From Alphaproteobacteria bacterium (GTDB lineage Bacteria; Pseudomonadota; Alphaproteobacteria; UBA9655), in contig CANGTV010000004.1 in NCBI GenBank assembly GCA_947457015.1, positions 1 to 60,926 of the forward strand: a DNA stretch of 60,926 nt. Direction: 5' to 3'. This document shows positions 8,488 through 17,998 of the stretch, piece by piece. Under the pieces are notes generated by a model. The model searched no databases, was not told the origin of the DNA, and saw nothing but the letters and a program-made list of their open reading frames with translations. Numbering within the stretch: position 1 is the stretch's first letter; each line of letters opens with the position of its first letter. Both the position numbers and the translations under genes were made by a program.

Positions 8488-9507
8488 TCATTGAGCTGCA
8501 GCAGAAGCATCCCTCCCCTTACGCAACACATGAACTCTAAGATCTATATCTTTTTTACGATGAGGGTTGTCGGGTAAGGATCGAGCTGAAACTTTTCTTG
8601 CAATGACAACATGGCGTTCCACTTTTATAAGATGTTTCAAAGCGTCTTGTAAGCTCCATGTTTGATTTTCAGGATTCATTCCCTTCACGAAAAGCCAGGG
8701 CACGCACCTTGAAAGCTCCACGAGTTCTTCTCTGTTCAGACGCAATATGCGCTCCTGTATACGAGACCGCTCGTCATCAGGCATGCTGTCTGAAAACCAT
8801 GTGGTTTGTTCTAAGGGGAGGAAGTAACGAGCAAATAGCCGATCATCCTGCACGCTCCTTAAGTTAAGTGGCTTGTTTCTCTCAAGAACTGCAGGAGGAA
8901 AATCACTCAACTCTAAAGAACTTGATTCGCGGGGAAACATATTCAGTTCACAAAGAACAAGTTGCAACGCAAGGTTCAGTTTCCAAGGGTTTCCTTCTGG
9001 TATAACCCTCAAGAATTGCGGCACACACCGTAGAATCTCTACAAAAGAAGAGCCGAGCACTGACGCAGGAAACTTTAGGGCCAAAGCTATGACTAAACTG
9101 TTCGCTTCTGACATCAATGCTTGATTTCCGTACTTTCCAAGTACTGCCGCCCTCTCTTGTATTTGATCAGCCGGAAGTAAAAGGGTTGCCTTAACAACTG
9201 GACTAAATTCATCTGTCCAGTAAAATGATTTTAGAATTATATAGTTATTCTTAATTAAAGTGTCCACTCTTGAAAGAATGTCTGCAGGATGGACGCTGTT
9301 CATCACGTCGCGACAGTCTTCTGGATCCATTAAGTCCATAACACTTTTGATATGCAACTGATCAAGTAGAGACAAGGGATTCAAGAAAACATCAAGTCTT
9401 GATGGTACCCTTACAAAAGGGCTGCAGTGATTTTGATCAGTATCATCCATCGCGAAGGCCATAGATGTAGACAAAAGAACTAATGCAAAAAATAAAAATT
9501 TTTTCAT
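8488..9507 (-). CDS. Secreted protein of unknown function
   Basis: Not recognised. It begins with a clear Sec signal peptide (MKKFLFFALVLLSTSMAFA, cleavage expected near MAFA-MDD) and continues with about 320 residues of mostly helical, mixed-charge sequence without transmembrane segments. The C-terminus is basic (HRKKDIDLRVHVLRKGRD). The frame can also start at 9519, but the ATG at 9507 puts the lysines right at the signal-peptide N-terminus. It is monocistronic and converges on nadK. A periplasmic or exported orphan is likely. Confidence 0.7.
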   Translation of the reverse strand: MKKFLFFALVLLSTSMAFAMDDTDQNHCSPFVRVPSRLDVFLNPLSLLDQLHIKSVMDLMDPEDCRDVMNSVHPADILSRVDTLIKNNYIILKSFYWTDEFSPVVKATLLLPADQIQERAAVLGKYGNQALMSEANSLVIALALKFPASVLGSSFVEILRCVPQFLRVIPEGNPWKLNLALQLVLCELNMFPRESSSLELSDFPPAVLERNKPLNLRSVQDDRLFARYFLPLEQTTWFSDSMPDDERSRIQERILRLNREELVELSRCVPWLFVKGMNPENQTWSLQDALKHLIKVERHVVIARKVSARSLPDNPHRKKDIDLRVHVLRKGRDASAAAQ

Positions 9508-9655
9508 GAGACCACTCATTGAATGTAATTTTTGAGATATTGTAATTTCCGAGATAGCTTTTTACATTAACCATATATGATATGGCAAGCTCTTCCCTTT
9601 AGCTGCCTAGAGATTTTTTGAATTCTAGAAGAACTTGAAAAACACTTTATTCTTA

Positions 9656-9733
9656 TGGGGCGAGTGACGGGACTTGAACCCGCGGCCTCCAGTGCCACAA
9701 ACTGGCGCTCTAACCACCTGAGCTACACCCGCC
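9656..9733 (-). tRNA. tRNA-His (GTG)
   Basis: On the minus strand a complete cloverleaf folds. The acceptor GCGGGTG pairs with CACTCGC, with an extra 5' G opposite discriminator C, the G-1:C73 pair special to tRNA-His. The anticodon stem CCAGT/ACTGG encloses a loop with GTG, the T arm is GCGGG-TTCAAGT-CCCGT, and CCA is encoded. Confidence 0.96.
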
Positions 9734-9871
9734 ATAAGGACTTATGAGAAATCAGTAGTCAGTAATGAGAATACTGTCAATAGCACGTGAAATGAAGAGG
9801 ACATTTTTCTCTGGAAATTATGCTCGTTTGCCCCTAAAGTACGAGTCAGATAAATTAATGGGGACACTATC

Positions 9872-10153
9872 ATGCAAACGGTTCTACTTGTTATTCACCT
9901 CCTTATCACAGCTGCGATGATCGGGGTCATTTTAATTCAGCGAAGTGAAGGGGGTATGGGCCTTGGGGGAGGAACCATGGGAGGCTTGATGACAACCCGC
10001 GGTTCTGCAAACCTTTTAACCCATACAACGGCAATTTTAGCAGCGTGCTTTTTGGGAACCAGCCTTATGCTGGCCATTCTAGCCGGCCATCAAAGCCGTC
10101 CTTCCTCTATATTGGGGATGAAGAGTGAAGAGCAATCGAGTTTTAGGTCTTAA
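9872..10153 (+). CDS. secG: Preprotein translocase subunit SecG
   Basis: Small inner-membrane subunit of SecYEG. The 93 residues comprise two transmembrane segments (about 3-20 and 52-70) separated by the conserved glycine-rich loop GGMGLGGGTMGG, the family hallmark. The order secG-pyrG-kdsA is common in alphaproteobacteria. The tail after the second membrane segment is short and basic/serine-rich. Confidence 0.94.
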   Translation: MQTVLLVIHLLITAAMIGVILIQRSEGGMGLGGGTMGGLMTTRGSANLLTHTTAILAACFLGTSLMLAILAGHQSRPSSILGMKSEEQSSFRS

Positions 10154-10223
10154 TAGCGGTCCTGCTATTGCAGGTAATGACAAGTGGAGCGGAATACCAC
10201 TATAAAACAACCATGAGGAAAGC

Positions 10224-11861
10224 GTGGCACGATTTATTTTTGTAACAGGTGGTGTGGTATCTTCCTTAGGAAAAGGAATAGCCTCCGCGTCCCTCGGAGC
10301 TCTTTTACAAGCAAGAGGATACAAGGTTCTTCTTCGAAAACTAGAGCCCTATATTAATGTTGACCCCGGCACCATGAACCCTTTCCAACATGGAGAAGTT
10401 TTTGTCACCGAAGACGGCGCAGAAACAGATCTGGATTTAGGTCACTATGAGCGCTTTACAGGCGTCAACACCACTTCCTTTGATGCGGTCTCCACAGGGC
10501 GCATTTACTCAGAGGTCATTGCAAAAGAACGCCGTGGCGATTATTTGGGAGCAACCGTCCAAGTGATCCCTCATGTCACCGATGCTATCAAGGGGGCTAT
10601 CTTAAAAAATACAAAAGATGTGGATTTTGTTATATGTGAAATTGGCGGAACGGTTGGCGATATTGAGGGCTTGCCTTTTCTTGAATCCATTCGTCAACTT
10701 CGCAATGATTTAGGATATCGCAATACACTTTATATTCACCTGACCCTGGTCCCGTACATTGCGACAGCAGGAGAACTTAAAACAAAGCCCACGCAACATT
10801 CCGTGCAGGAATTACAAAGCAAAGGAATTCAACCTGATATTCTGTTATGCCGCAGCGATCGAGAGATTGGCGTTGAGGAACGACGAAAGCTCGCTCTTTT
10901 TTGCAATATTAAGCCGGAGTGCGTTATTGAGGCCTTAGATGTCTCAACCATCTACCAAGTTCCCATTAGCTACCATCGTCACGGCCTTGACCGAGAAGTC
11001 TGCAAACACTTTGGTCTTGAATCAAAGACCTCTCCTGATCTCTCCATTTGGGAACGTATTGTCGACACCCTTACGCGCCCTGAGGGCAATGTGACCATTG
11101 GCGTTGTTGGAAAATATACAGCGCTTTTGGATGCTTATAAGTCTCTTCACCAAGCCCTCATTCATGGAGGGATTGCCAATAAAGTTCATGTCAACCTTGA
11201 ATGGATTGATGCGAGTCAATTAGAGGAAGAAGGAAAAAGTATGCTCATAGAGCGTCTTGCGCCGCTTCACGGCATCCTTGTCCCCGGAGGATTTGGAGAA
11301 CGTGGAACGCCTGGAATGATGGCAGCTATTCAGTTTGCCCGCGAACAGAAAATTCCTTTTTTTGGCATTTGCTTAGGAATGCAGTTGGCTGTTTTGGAGG
11401 CCTTGCGAAATATTGGTGGGCACCCTGAGGCTAATTCTACTGAATTTTCTCCAACTTCTATGCCCGCCATTGCTCTTATGACCGAATGGATGAAGGGAGA
11501 TGCGGTTCAAAAATATTTCCCAGGGGCTGACTTAGGGGGAACCATGAGGTTAGGCGTTTATAAATGCCAATTAGAAGCTGATTCTAAGACCTCTGAAGCC
11601 TACAAAAGCTCTCTCATTTCTGAACGCCATCGCCACCGCTATGAAGTGAACACGACTTATGAGGATGACCTTAAAAAATGTGGCTTATACATTGTGGGAC
11701 GAACGGCCGATGGCCTTTTACCCGAAGTTGTAGAGAGAAAAGACCACCCTTGGTTTGTGGCTGTTCAGTTCCACCCTGAATTTAAGTCGCGCCCGTTTAC
11801 GCCCCATCCCTTGTTTACAGCATTTGTTGCAGCCGCCTTAAATCAAAACCGACTTATTTAG
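10224..11861 (+). CDS. pyrG: CTP synthase
   Basis: ATP-dependent amination of UTP to CTP using glutamine. It has 545 residues and a GTG start. The N-terminal synthetase domain carries the P-loop-like VSSLGKGI (residues about 12-19) and the conserved [16 protein letters not shown] segment. The C-terminal class I glutamine amidotransferase domain has the nucleophile cysteine in FGICLGMQ and the His-Glu pair in [10 protein letters not shown]. It lies between secG and kdsA; CTP is also the co-substrate for KDO activation. Confidence 0.97.
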   Translation: MARFIFVTGGVVSSLGKGIASASLGALLQARGYKVLLRKLEPYINVDPGTMNPFQHGEVFVTEDGAETDLDLGHYERFTGVNTTSFDAVSTGRIYSEVIAKERRGDYLGATVQVIPHVTDAIKGAILKNTKDVDFVICEIGGTVGDIEGLPFLESIRQLRNDLGYRNTLYIHLTLVPYIATAGELKTKPTQHSVQELQSKGIQPDILLCRSDREIGVEERRKLALFCNIKPECVIEALDVSTIYQVPISYHRHGLDREVCKHFGLESKTSPDLSIWERIVDTLTRPEGNVTIGVVGKYTALLDAYKSLHQALIHGGIANKVHVNLEWIDASQLEEEGKSMLIERLAPLHGILVPGGFGERGTPGMMAAIQFAREQKIPFFGICLGMQLAVLEALRNIGGHPEANSTEFSPTSMPAIALMTEWMKGDAVQKYFPGADLGGTMRLGVYKCQLEADSKTSEAYKSSLISERHRHRYEVNTTYEDDLKKCGLYIVGRTADGLLPEVVERKDHPWFVAVQFHPEFKSRPFTPHPLFTAFVAAALNQNRLI

Positions 11862-11873
11862 AAAGAGAAACTT

Positions 11874-12710
11874 ATGCCTCATCATGTCACTGTAAATTCT
11901 CTTAAGATCGGGAATGACCTTCCTTTCACATTGATTGCAGGGCCCTGCGTCCTTGAGAGCCGCCAGCATGCGCTTGAAATGTCCCATGCCTTGGTAGAGC
12001 TTACTAAAAGACTCGGCATAGGATTTATTTACAAAACATCTTTTGATAAAGCTAACCGAACCAGCCTCACAGGGGTTCGTGGGCTTGGCCTTGAGGAATC
12101 GCTTCCTATTTTTGAAGAAATCCGTGAAACATGGGGATGTCCCGTGCTCACAGACGTTCATGAACCCGCTCAATGCGCCATTGTGGCTGAAGTTGTTGAT
12201 GTTCTCCAAATTCCTGCTTTCTTGTGCCGTCAGACGGATCTTCTGCTTGCTGCCGGCAACACTGGAAAAGCCATTAACGTCAAAAAGGGCCAGTTTCTTG
12301 CCCCTTGGGACATGAAGAATGTCATTAAGAAAATTGAAGAAACGGGTAACCAGAATTTGATGCTTTGTGAAAGAGGCGTGTCCTTTGGGTATAACACCCT
12401 CATTTCTGACATGAGAGCGCTCCCTATTTTAGCCCAAACAGGTTATCCTGTTGTCTTTGATGCGACCCATTCCGTTCAACAGCCCGGAGGACAAGGAACG
12501 TCAACGGGAGGGCAAAGAGAATTTGTGCCTGTGCTTGCCCGCGCAGCCCTTTCAATTGGAATCGGAGCTCTTTTCATTGAAACTCACCAAGACCCTGATA
12601 ATGCGCCTAGTGATGGGCCAAATATGATTAAACTCAAAGACTTGCCAGGCCTTTTAGAGACCTGGCGACTCTTTGATCGGTTGGCAAAAGCGAATCCGCT
12701 GACGGTTTAG
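11874..12710 (+). CDS. kdsA: KDO-8-phosphate synthase
   Basis: Condenses phosphoenolpyruvate with arabinose 5-phosphate to 3-deoxy-D-manno-octulosonate 8-phosphate for the LPS inner core. It has 278 residues, with the N-terminal LIAGPCVLES motif, KTSFDKANRTS, and the C-terminal ETHQDPDNAPSDGPN motif with metal and substrate ligands. An asparagine (VINVKKG in the family; here INVKKGQFLAP) is typical of the metal-independent type. It follows pyrG by 12 bases and is probably co-transcribed. Together with the lpx genes it shows that LPS is made. Confidence 0.96.
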   Translation: MPHHVTVNSLKIGNDLPFTLIAGPCVLESRQHALEMSHALVELTKRLGIGFIYKTSFDKANRTSLTGVRGLGLEESLPIFEEIRETWGCPVLTDVHEPAQCAIVAEVVDVLQIPAFLCRQTDLLLAAGNTGKAINVKKGQFLAPWDMKNVIKKIEETGNQNLMLCERGVSFGYNTLISDMRALPILAQTGYPVVFDATHSVQQPGGQGTSTGGQREFVPVLARAALSIGIGALFIETHQDPDNAPSDGPNMIKLKDLPGLLETWRLFDRLAKANPLTV

Positions 12711-12719
12711 TTTGGTTCT

Positions 12720-12968
12720 TTAAAAGCATTTTTGGATATTATTGTTCCATTTAGTATCATTTATACATCCATAACAGTATGTTCCCCTGTAAATATTATC
12801 TAAGTACTTGCTAGGATGGTGATCTACTGGACACCGTTTATAGGTTGCAACAGCTACGGCATGTATGTTTTCCTTTGCTAAAGCTGCTTCAACCGTTTCA
12901 GCACGAGCCCCTGCGCCGTTCAATGCAACACAAAGTGTGCCTACAGCCATAAAATAAGATATTTTCAT
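12720..12968 (-). CDS. Small secreted cysteine-containing protein, paralogue 1
   Basis: Eighty-two residues, unknown family. The signal peptide is MKISYFMAVGTLCVALNGAGARA, with cleavage after ARA. The mature peptide of about 59 residues contains four cysteines in a C...CYGC...C pattern and the motif HPSKYLDNIY. A GGAG Shine-Dalgarno precedes the ATG. It is clearly paralogous to the gene at 13240-13500 (same MKISYF start, same YPSKYLDNI-like core, same terminal cysteine). A disulphide-stabilised exported peptide is likely, possibly a toxin, effector or envelope peptide; function unknown. Confidence 0.7.
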   Translation of the reverse strand: MKISYFMAVGTLCVALNGAGARAETVEAALAKENIHAVAVATYKRCPVDHHPSKYLDNIYRGTYCYGCINDTKWNNNIQKCF

Positions 12969-12971
12969 TTT

Positions 12972-13078
12972 CCAGTCTCCACTTGTATTTACGATATTTT
13001 GTCTCTCTTTAAAAAATATCGCATTTTCTATGAGAGTGAGAAGGCTGAGAGAGAAGCGGATGCAAGGAAAGGGTTATT
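12972..13078. repeat. GATATTTT-hairpin dispersed repeat, copy A
   Basis: Shares with 24690-24850 and 46226-46350 the layout: a pyrimidine-rich CTCC stretch, then ACGATATTTT-(T/A)(G/T)TCTCTCTTTAAAAA-ATATCG forming a stem, then a purine-rich GAGAG tract. It lies immediately upstream of the secreted peptide gene on the minus strand. No gene is supported between 12969 and 13239. Confidence 0.7.
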
Positions 13079-13239
13079 TTATCTTTATTTTTTTCACCGT
13101 ATATTCTCACGCATGCTTCTCCTCCTTTGTCAAAAACATAGGTTGAATGACAAAATGGAACAATTCTCCAGCTTTCTCACATATTACCAAGTCGATGGTG
13201 ATTTATTATAATGTAAAGAGAATCTGCCTCTGCAATTAA

Positions 13240-13500
13240 TTATTCGCATGTATACTTAGAAACAGACCATGTCTTTCCATGTGCGCACGCATAGCAGTGC
13301 GGAATCTTTGAAAAATGTATATTATCTAAGTACTTACTAGGATAGTAACCCGAATTCTTCGATTGACAGTCTCCATTTGTCTGATCTTTTACTTTTATAT
13401 GTTGCGCTGCTAAAGTTGCTTCAGCCGTTTCAGCGCGAACTTCTAAACCAGCCAGCACGACACATACCGCACCTAAGGCCACAAAATAAGATATTTTCAT
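13240..13500 (-). CDS. Small secreted cysteine-containing protein, paralogue 2
   Basis: Eighty-six residues. The signal peptide is MKISYFVALGAVCVVLAGLEVRA, with cleavage after VRA. The mature part contains YYPSKYLDNI, then PHCYACAHGKTW and a cysteine two residues from the end; four mature cysteines. It starts after a good AAAGGAG. Conserved positions shared with the 12720-12968 paralogue are the signal peptide, AET.EA.LA, (Y/H)PSKYLDNI, CY.C, a tryptophan and the terminal cysteine. The pair looks like a tandem duplication. Confidence 0.72.
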   Translation of the reverse strand: MKISYFVALGAVCVVLAGLEVRAETAEATLAAQHIKVKDQTNGDCQSKNSGYYPSKYLDNIHFSKIPHCYACAHGKTWSVSKYTCE

Positions 13501-13633
13501 TTAAGTCTCCTTTTTTATTCTTAAAGGTTAATTCCTGTAAGCTTATGAGCAGCATTAGCATAAAAAAGGTTACCAAATTCTTAACAACACTTAAGAAGGT
13601 GGTTAGGTTTCATGAACAAAATTAAAAAAGACT

Positions 13634-13701
13634 GTCATCCTTACTTTAGAAGTGCTTAATTTTCGAAGAAAATTCTAGCACTTCTAAAGTAAGGATCTTC
13701 T
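13634..13701. repeat. Left palindrome flanking GIY-YIG gene
   Basis: Hairpin running GTCATCCTTACTTTAGAAG to CTTCTAAAGTAAGGATCTTC, with inner stem AATTTTC/GAAAATT. It is the same unit type as the left half of the element at 39017-39184. It ends 17 bases before the GIY-YIG start codon. Confidence 0.88.
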
Positions 13702-13718
13702 GTCGGGAGGCACATCGA

Positions 13719-14003
13719 ATGGAATTTTACGTCTACATTATGACAAATATTTCCAAAACCCTTTATATTGGCGTAACAAATGGCCTTCTAAGGCGTATCT
13801 CTGAACATAAGAATGGATTACACAAGGGATTTAAAAATAAATATAAAATTAATCAACTAGTTTATTATGAAATATACCCATATGTTTTAGAGGCTCTCCA
13901 AAGAGAAAAAAGCCTAAAGCACTGGACAAGAACAAAGAAGCTTCAACTCATTGAAAGCGTTAATCCTCATTGGGAAGATCTCAGCACCATTGTTGGTTGC
14001 TAG
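13719..14003 (+). CDS. GIY-YIG domain nuclease (UPF0213/YhbQ-like)
   Basis: Single-domain GIY-YIG endonuclease of 94 residues. The GIY part is YVYIM (about residues 4-8), YIG is LYIGVTN (15-21), the catalytic arginine is in LLRRISEHK and the metal-binding glutamate in EALQREKSLKHW. GGGAGG lies upstream of the ATG. The gene is bracketed by two palindromes (13634-13701 and 14002-14069) in inverted orientation, and its stop codon overlaps the right one. Other copies of this paired palindrome have only a spacer of about 20-30 bases. Family members are usually of unknown physiological role; a mobility role here is inference. Confidence 0.9.
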   Translation: MEFYVYIMTNISKTLYIGVTNGLLRRISEHKNGLHKGFKNKYKINQLVYYEIYPYVLEALQREKSLKHWTRTKKLQLIESVNPHWEDLSTIVGC

Positions 14004-14069
14004 AAGATCCTCGCATAAGAAGTCCTAAGCTTTGCTCTGCAAAGCAAGGACTTCTAACGCAAGGATGAC
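14002..14069. repeat. Right palindrome flanking GIY-YIG gene
   Basis: Runs AGAAGATCCTCGCATAAGAAG to CTTCTAACGCAAGGATGAC, with inner stem AGCTTTGC/GCAAAGC. The orientation is opposite to the left palindrome at 13634-13701. The first bases include the GIY-YIG stop codon. Confidence 0.88.
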
Positions 14070-14192
14070 AGCCAAGAGAAGTTTTACAAAATTTTGTTCA
14101 CGGAGCCTAGGCAGTGAAAATTTTTAGCTATTCACCCCTTGTTCTGATAAACTTAAAGACCAATATAAGAAGAAGATAACCTCTCCCACGCC

Positions 14193-14291
14193 GTCATCCT
14201 GAACCCGTTTCAGGATCTCGCGGCAAGAGGATCCCGAAATGATTCCCGAAATGATCCCGGGTCAAGCCTGGGACTAAAGATTCGGGATGAC
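14193..14291. repeat. Palindromic repeat upstream of clpB
   Basis: Imperfect palindrome starting GTCATCCTGAACCCGTTTCAGGATC and ending GATTCGGGATGAC, with an internal duplicated CCCGAAATGAT and the GATCCCGGGTCAAGCCTGGGA stem. Confidence 0.75.
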
Positions 14292-14327
14292 ATTAGAAGA
14301 GAAAAAGAAAAGCAAAAAGGAGATCTC

Positions 14328-16898
14328 ATGAACATTGATATGTACACGGAACGCTCTCGGGGATTTATTCAATCGGCTCAAACCCTCGCTCAACGCGAAG
14401 GGAACCAGCGTATTCTTCCCCTTCATCTTTTAAAAGTACTCCTAGATGACGAGGAAGGTCTTTGTGCCACCCTTATCAAAACAGCAGGCGGCCTTCCTGA
14501 ACGCGCCCTTGACCTTACAACAGAAGCCCTGAGCCGGCTCCCCCGCGTTGGCGGAGAAGGGGCGGGTCAAGTCTTCCTAGCTCCTGAAACAGCAAAAGTC
14601 TTTGAACTTGCCGAAAATGAAGCCAAGAAAGCGGGAGACAGTTTTGTCACCGTTGAATTTCTTTTGTACGCCCTGAGCCTTTCTAAAGACACAGACGCTG
14701 GAAAAATTCTTACGGAATCCGGCGCAACACCTGAAAAATTAAAAACAGCCATTGAAACCATGCGGAAAGGAAGGCGCGCTGATTCAGCTACCGCTGAATC
14801 CCAATATGATGCGTTGAAGAAATATGCAACCGACCTTACGGCGCTGGCTCGTCAAGGCAAGTTGGACCCCGTCATTGGGCGAGACGAAGAAATAAGGCGC
14901 ACCATTCAAGTGCTCTCTCGCCGGACGAAAAATAACCCTGTCTTGATTGGAGAGCCAGGTGTTGGGAAAACAGCGATTATTGAAGGCCTTGCCCACCGTA
15001 TTGTCAAAGGAGACGTTCCTGAAACCTTAAAAAATATTTCTCTCATGTCCCTTGATATGGGCGCCTTGATCGCAGGCGCCAAATATCGTGGAGAATTCGA
15101 AGAGCGCTTGAAAGCCGTGCTTTCTGAAATCACCCATGCAGAGGGAGACGTTGTCCTCTTTATTGATGAGCTTCATACGCTTGTTGGCGCAGGAAAAGCA
15201 GAGGGGGCTATGGATGCCTCCAACATGCTCAAACCCGCGTTAGCCCGTGGAGAACTGCATTGCGTAGGGGCGACGACCCTTGATGAGTATCGCAAGCACA
15301 TTGAAAAGGACGCGGCCCTTGCGCGGCGTTTCCAACCCGTTTTCGTCTCTGAACCCACCGTTGAGGACACAATCTCCATCCTCCGAGGTCTTAAAGAAAA
15401 ATATGAACTCCACCATGGGGTTCGCATCACCGATGGAGCCATTGTGGCCGCAGCCACCCTTTCAAACCGTTATATTACAGATCGCTTTCTGCCAGACAAA
15501 GCCATTGACTTAGTCGATGAGGCTGCAAGCCGCCTGCGCATTGAAGTGGATTCTAAACCTGAAGAAATTGACGAGCTTGATCGCCGTATTATGCAGCTTA
15601 AAATCGAACGAGAAGCCCTCAAAAAGGAAAAGGATACGGCCTCCAAAGATCGGTTGGAAAAACTAGAAAAAGAACTCGCTGATCTTGAATCTCAATCGAA
15701 TGTCTTAACCTCCGCGTGGACAGCCGAAAAAGAAAAGCTCGCGGGCTCTCAAAAAATAAAGGAAGCCCTAGATAAAAGCCGAAATGAGCTGGAGATCGCT
15801 CAACGACGTGGAGACTTAACACGCGCAGGTGAGCTTATGTATAGCGTCATCCCTGATCTTGAGAAAAACTTAAAAGAAGCAGAAGGACACGCTCAAGACC
15901 ACATGATTCGGGAAGAAGTCACGCCTGATGACATTGCTGCGATTGTTTCCCGATGGACCGGCATTCCTGTTGATAAGATGTTGGAAGGGGAACGCGAGAA
16001 ACTCCTCAAGATGGAAGACAATCTCCAAAAACGGGTTGTGGGGCAAACTGAGGCTGTCATCGCCGTCAGTCAAGCCGTGCGAAGGGCTCGTGCAGGGCTA
16101 CAAGATATCAACCGTCCTATTGGATCCTTCCTTTTCCTAGGCCCCACAGGTGTGGGAAAAACAGAACTCTGCAAGGCTCTCGCAGAATTTCTTTTTGATG
16201 ATGATACCGCCCTGACGCGTATTGATATGTCGGAATTTATGGAAAAGCATTCTGTCTCACGCCTTATTGGAGCCCCTCCTGGCTATGTGGGCTATGAGGA
16301 GGGAGGCAGCTTAACGGAAGCCGTTCGCAGGCGCCCCTATCAGGTCATTCTCTTTGATGAAGTGGAAAAAGCTCACCCTGACGTCTTTAACGTTTTGCTT
16401 CAAGTCTTGGATGATGGACGCTTGACGGACGGACAAGGGCGAACCGTAGACTTCCGCAATACCCTTATCATCATGACATCTAACCTCGGAAGCTCTGTTT
16501 TGGCAGAGCATCAGGGGGAGCCTTCTGAAAAAGTGCGGGCTCAGGTCATGGAGGTAGTGCGCGCCTCTTTCCGTCCTGAATTTTTGAACCGCATCGATGA
16601 AATCTTGCTGTTCCGCCGTCTGTCTCGTGAGGATATGAATGGCATTGTGAAGATTCAACTTCAACACCTTTTAAAGCTTTTGAAAGATCGGAAAATCACT
16701 CTTGATCTAGATGATGCGGCGCTCACATGGCTTGGGGATCAAGGCTATGATCCCGCCTATGGCGCTCGGCCCTTAAAACGTGTTATCCAACGAGAACTCC
16801 AAAACCCTCTGGCAACCCTCATTTTAGAAGGGAAAATCCATGAAGGGCAAAAAGTAAAGGTAACCGCAGGAAAAGAAGGGTTGCAGATTGGCAACTAA
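14328..16898 (+). CDS. clpB: Disaggregase ClpB
   Basis: AAA+ hexameric chaperone that resolubilises aggregated proteins with DnaK. It has 856 residues, full length. The order is the N-terminal Clp repeat domain (about 1-145), NBD1 with Walker [10 protein letters not shown] near residue 205 and Walker B VLFIDELH, the coiled-coil M domain (about 410-520) and NBD2 with Walker [10 protein letters not shown] near 605 and [14 protein letters not shown] strong AAAGGAG precedes the ATG. Heat-shock control is expected, but I did not identify a sigma-32 promoter among the upstream repeats. Confidence 0.97.
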   Translation: MNIDMYTERSRGFIQSAQTLAQREGNQRILPLHLLKVLLDDEEGLCATLIKTAGGLPERALDLTTEALSRLPRVGGEGAGQVFLAPETAKVFELAENEAKKAGDSFVTVEFLLYALSLSKDTDAGKILTESGATPEKLKTAIETMRKGRRADSATAESQYDALKKYATDLTALARQGKLDPVIGRDEEIRRTIQVLSRRTKNNPVLIGEPGVGKTAIIEGLAHRIVKGDVPETLKNISLMSLDMGALIAGAKYRGEFEERLKAVLSEITHAEGDVVLFIDELHTLVGAGKAEGAMDASNMLKPALARGELHCVGATTLDEYRKHIEKDAALARRFQPVFVSEPTVEDTISILRGLKEKYELHHGVRITDGAIVAAATLSNRYITDRFLPDKAIDLVDEAASRLRIEVDSKPEEIDELDRRIMQLKIEREALKKEKDTASKDRLEKLEKELADLESQSNVLTSAWTAEKEKLAGSQKIKEALDKSRNELEIAQRRGDLTRAGELMYSVIPDLEKNLKEAEGHAQDHMIREEVTPDDIAAIVSRWTGIPVDKMLEGEREKLLKMEDNLQKRVVGQTEAVIAVSQAVRRARAGLQDINRPIGSFLFLGPTGVGKTELCKALAEFLFDDDTALTRIDMSEFMEKHSVSRLIGAPPGYVGYEEGGSLTEAVRRRPYQVILFDEVEKAHPDVFNVLLQVLDDGRLTDGQGRTVDFRNTLIIMTSNLGSSVLAEHQGEPSEKVRAQVMEVVRASFRPEFLNRIDEILLFRRLSREDMNGIVKIQLQHLLKLLKDRKITLDLDDAALTWLGDQGYDPAYGARPLKRVIQRELQNPLATLILEGKIHEGQKVKVTAGKEGLQIGN

Positions 16899-16899
16899 A

Positions 16900-17949
16900 A
16901 TGATCTTAAATCACCACCGCAGCGCGCGCATACGATCTAAAACCTTTCTCGCTCTAAGCTTTCTTTGTTCGCTCTTTATAGCGTCTCCTGTTGCATGTAC
17001 TCCTGTAGAGGCACACGCCCTTGCAGCGACGGATTTACCACTCGTAAAATCCGATGTGATGGATGACCCAGCGATTTGGATCAATCAGAAGGATCCGTCA
17101 AAAAGCCTCATTTTAGCAACCAACAAAAGGCCTCCTTATGGAGGCCTTTATGTCTACACATTAGAAGGAAAACTTAAAAGCGTAAGCCCAATAGGCCCTC
17201 TTAATAACGTGGATTACAGACCCGATTTTCCCTATAAAGGTACAACCATTGATATTGCAGTCGCAAGCTATCCCCTCACAAAGAAATTTGCTTTTTTTGC
17301 CATTACTCCTCTAAAGGGGGACGTAACATTTTTAGGGTTTTCCTCAACAGCTTTCCACAAGGAGCCTTACGGACTTTGCCTTTTGAAAAGAGACAATACT
17401 TTTTATGCCATTGTAACCTTTGTTGGAGGAGGGGCTGAAAAGTGGCAATTTTGGGAAAAAGGAGGAACACTCCACACACAAAAAATAACCTCTTATCCTA
17501 TAAAAACCCAAGCGGAAGGGTGTGTCGCTAATGACCAAGAGGAGACCCTTTTTATAGCAGAAGAAGGCAAGGGAATCTGGGCATTTATGGGAACTGCCTC
17601 ACCCCACTTAATTGCAAAGGTCGGCGAAAATAATCTGAAAGCTGACCTAGAAGGCCTTGCTCTTTATAATGGAAAATATCTTATTGCCTCCAGCCAGGGC
17701 AATAGCACTTATGGAGTTTTCTCGGCCCACCTTCCTTACACCTATTTAGGGAGTTTTAAAATCGCCCCAACCCACGCACAAGAAGGAACCGAGGAAACAG
17801 ACGGTATTGACGTAACGGCTCACAATTTAGGAGGCTCCTATTCACAAGGACTGTTCGTTGCCCATGATAACCGCTTTTCAAAAGGAGGTGGGTCTAATTT
17901 CAAACTCGTTCCCTGGACAGAAATCGCTCAAAAACTAGGATTAAAATGA
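16900..17949 (+). CDS. Exported beta-propeller phytase (3-phytase family)
   Basis: Resembles beta-propeller phytases, which release phosphate from calcium-phytate outside the cytoplasm. Family landmarks are SDVMDDPAIWINQKDPSKS, GGLYVYTLEGK, NNVDYRPDF, AEGCVANDQEETLFIAEE, ADLEGLALY and DGIDVTAHNLG...GLFVAHD, in the right order over about 350 residues. It has a signal peptide rich in Leu/Phe/Ser, with cleavage near the Ala-rich VEAHA. The start is uncertain: the ATG at 16900 is used here, but a TTG at 16888, overlapping the clpB end, has AGAAGGG at better spacing. It probably shares the clpB transcript. Confidence 0.87.
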   Translation: MILNHHRSARIRSKTFLALSFLCSLFIASPVACTPVEAHALAATDLPLVKSDVMDDPAIWINQKDPSKSLILATNKRPPYGGLYVYTLEGKLKSVSPIGPLNNVDYRPDFPYKGTTIDIAVASYPLTKKFAFFAITPLKGDVTFLGFSSTAFHKEPYGLCLLKRDNTFYAIVTFVGGGAEKWQFWEKGGTLHTQKITSYPIKTQAEGCVANDQEETLFIAEEGKGIWAFMGTASPHLIAKVGENNLKADLEGLALYNGKYLIASSQGNSTYGVFSAHLPYTYLGSFKIAPTHAQEGTEETDGIDVTAHNLGGSYSQGLFVAHDNRFSKGGGSNFKLVPWTEIAQKLGLK

Positions 17950-17998
17950 ACGCTCTTTCAGTATGGAGTGTGAAAAAAACAAAACGATAATTAGCTAA

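Noticed and set aside
12999-13211. 70-codon plus-strand ORF between the two secreted peptide genes
   Set aside because: Lies in the GATATTTT dispersed repeat; composition is repeat-derived with no ribosome site.
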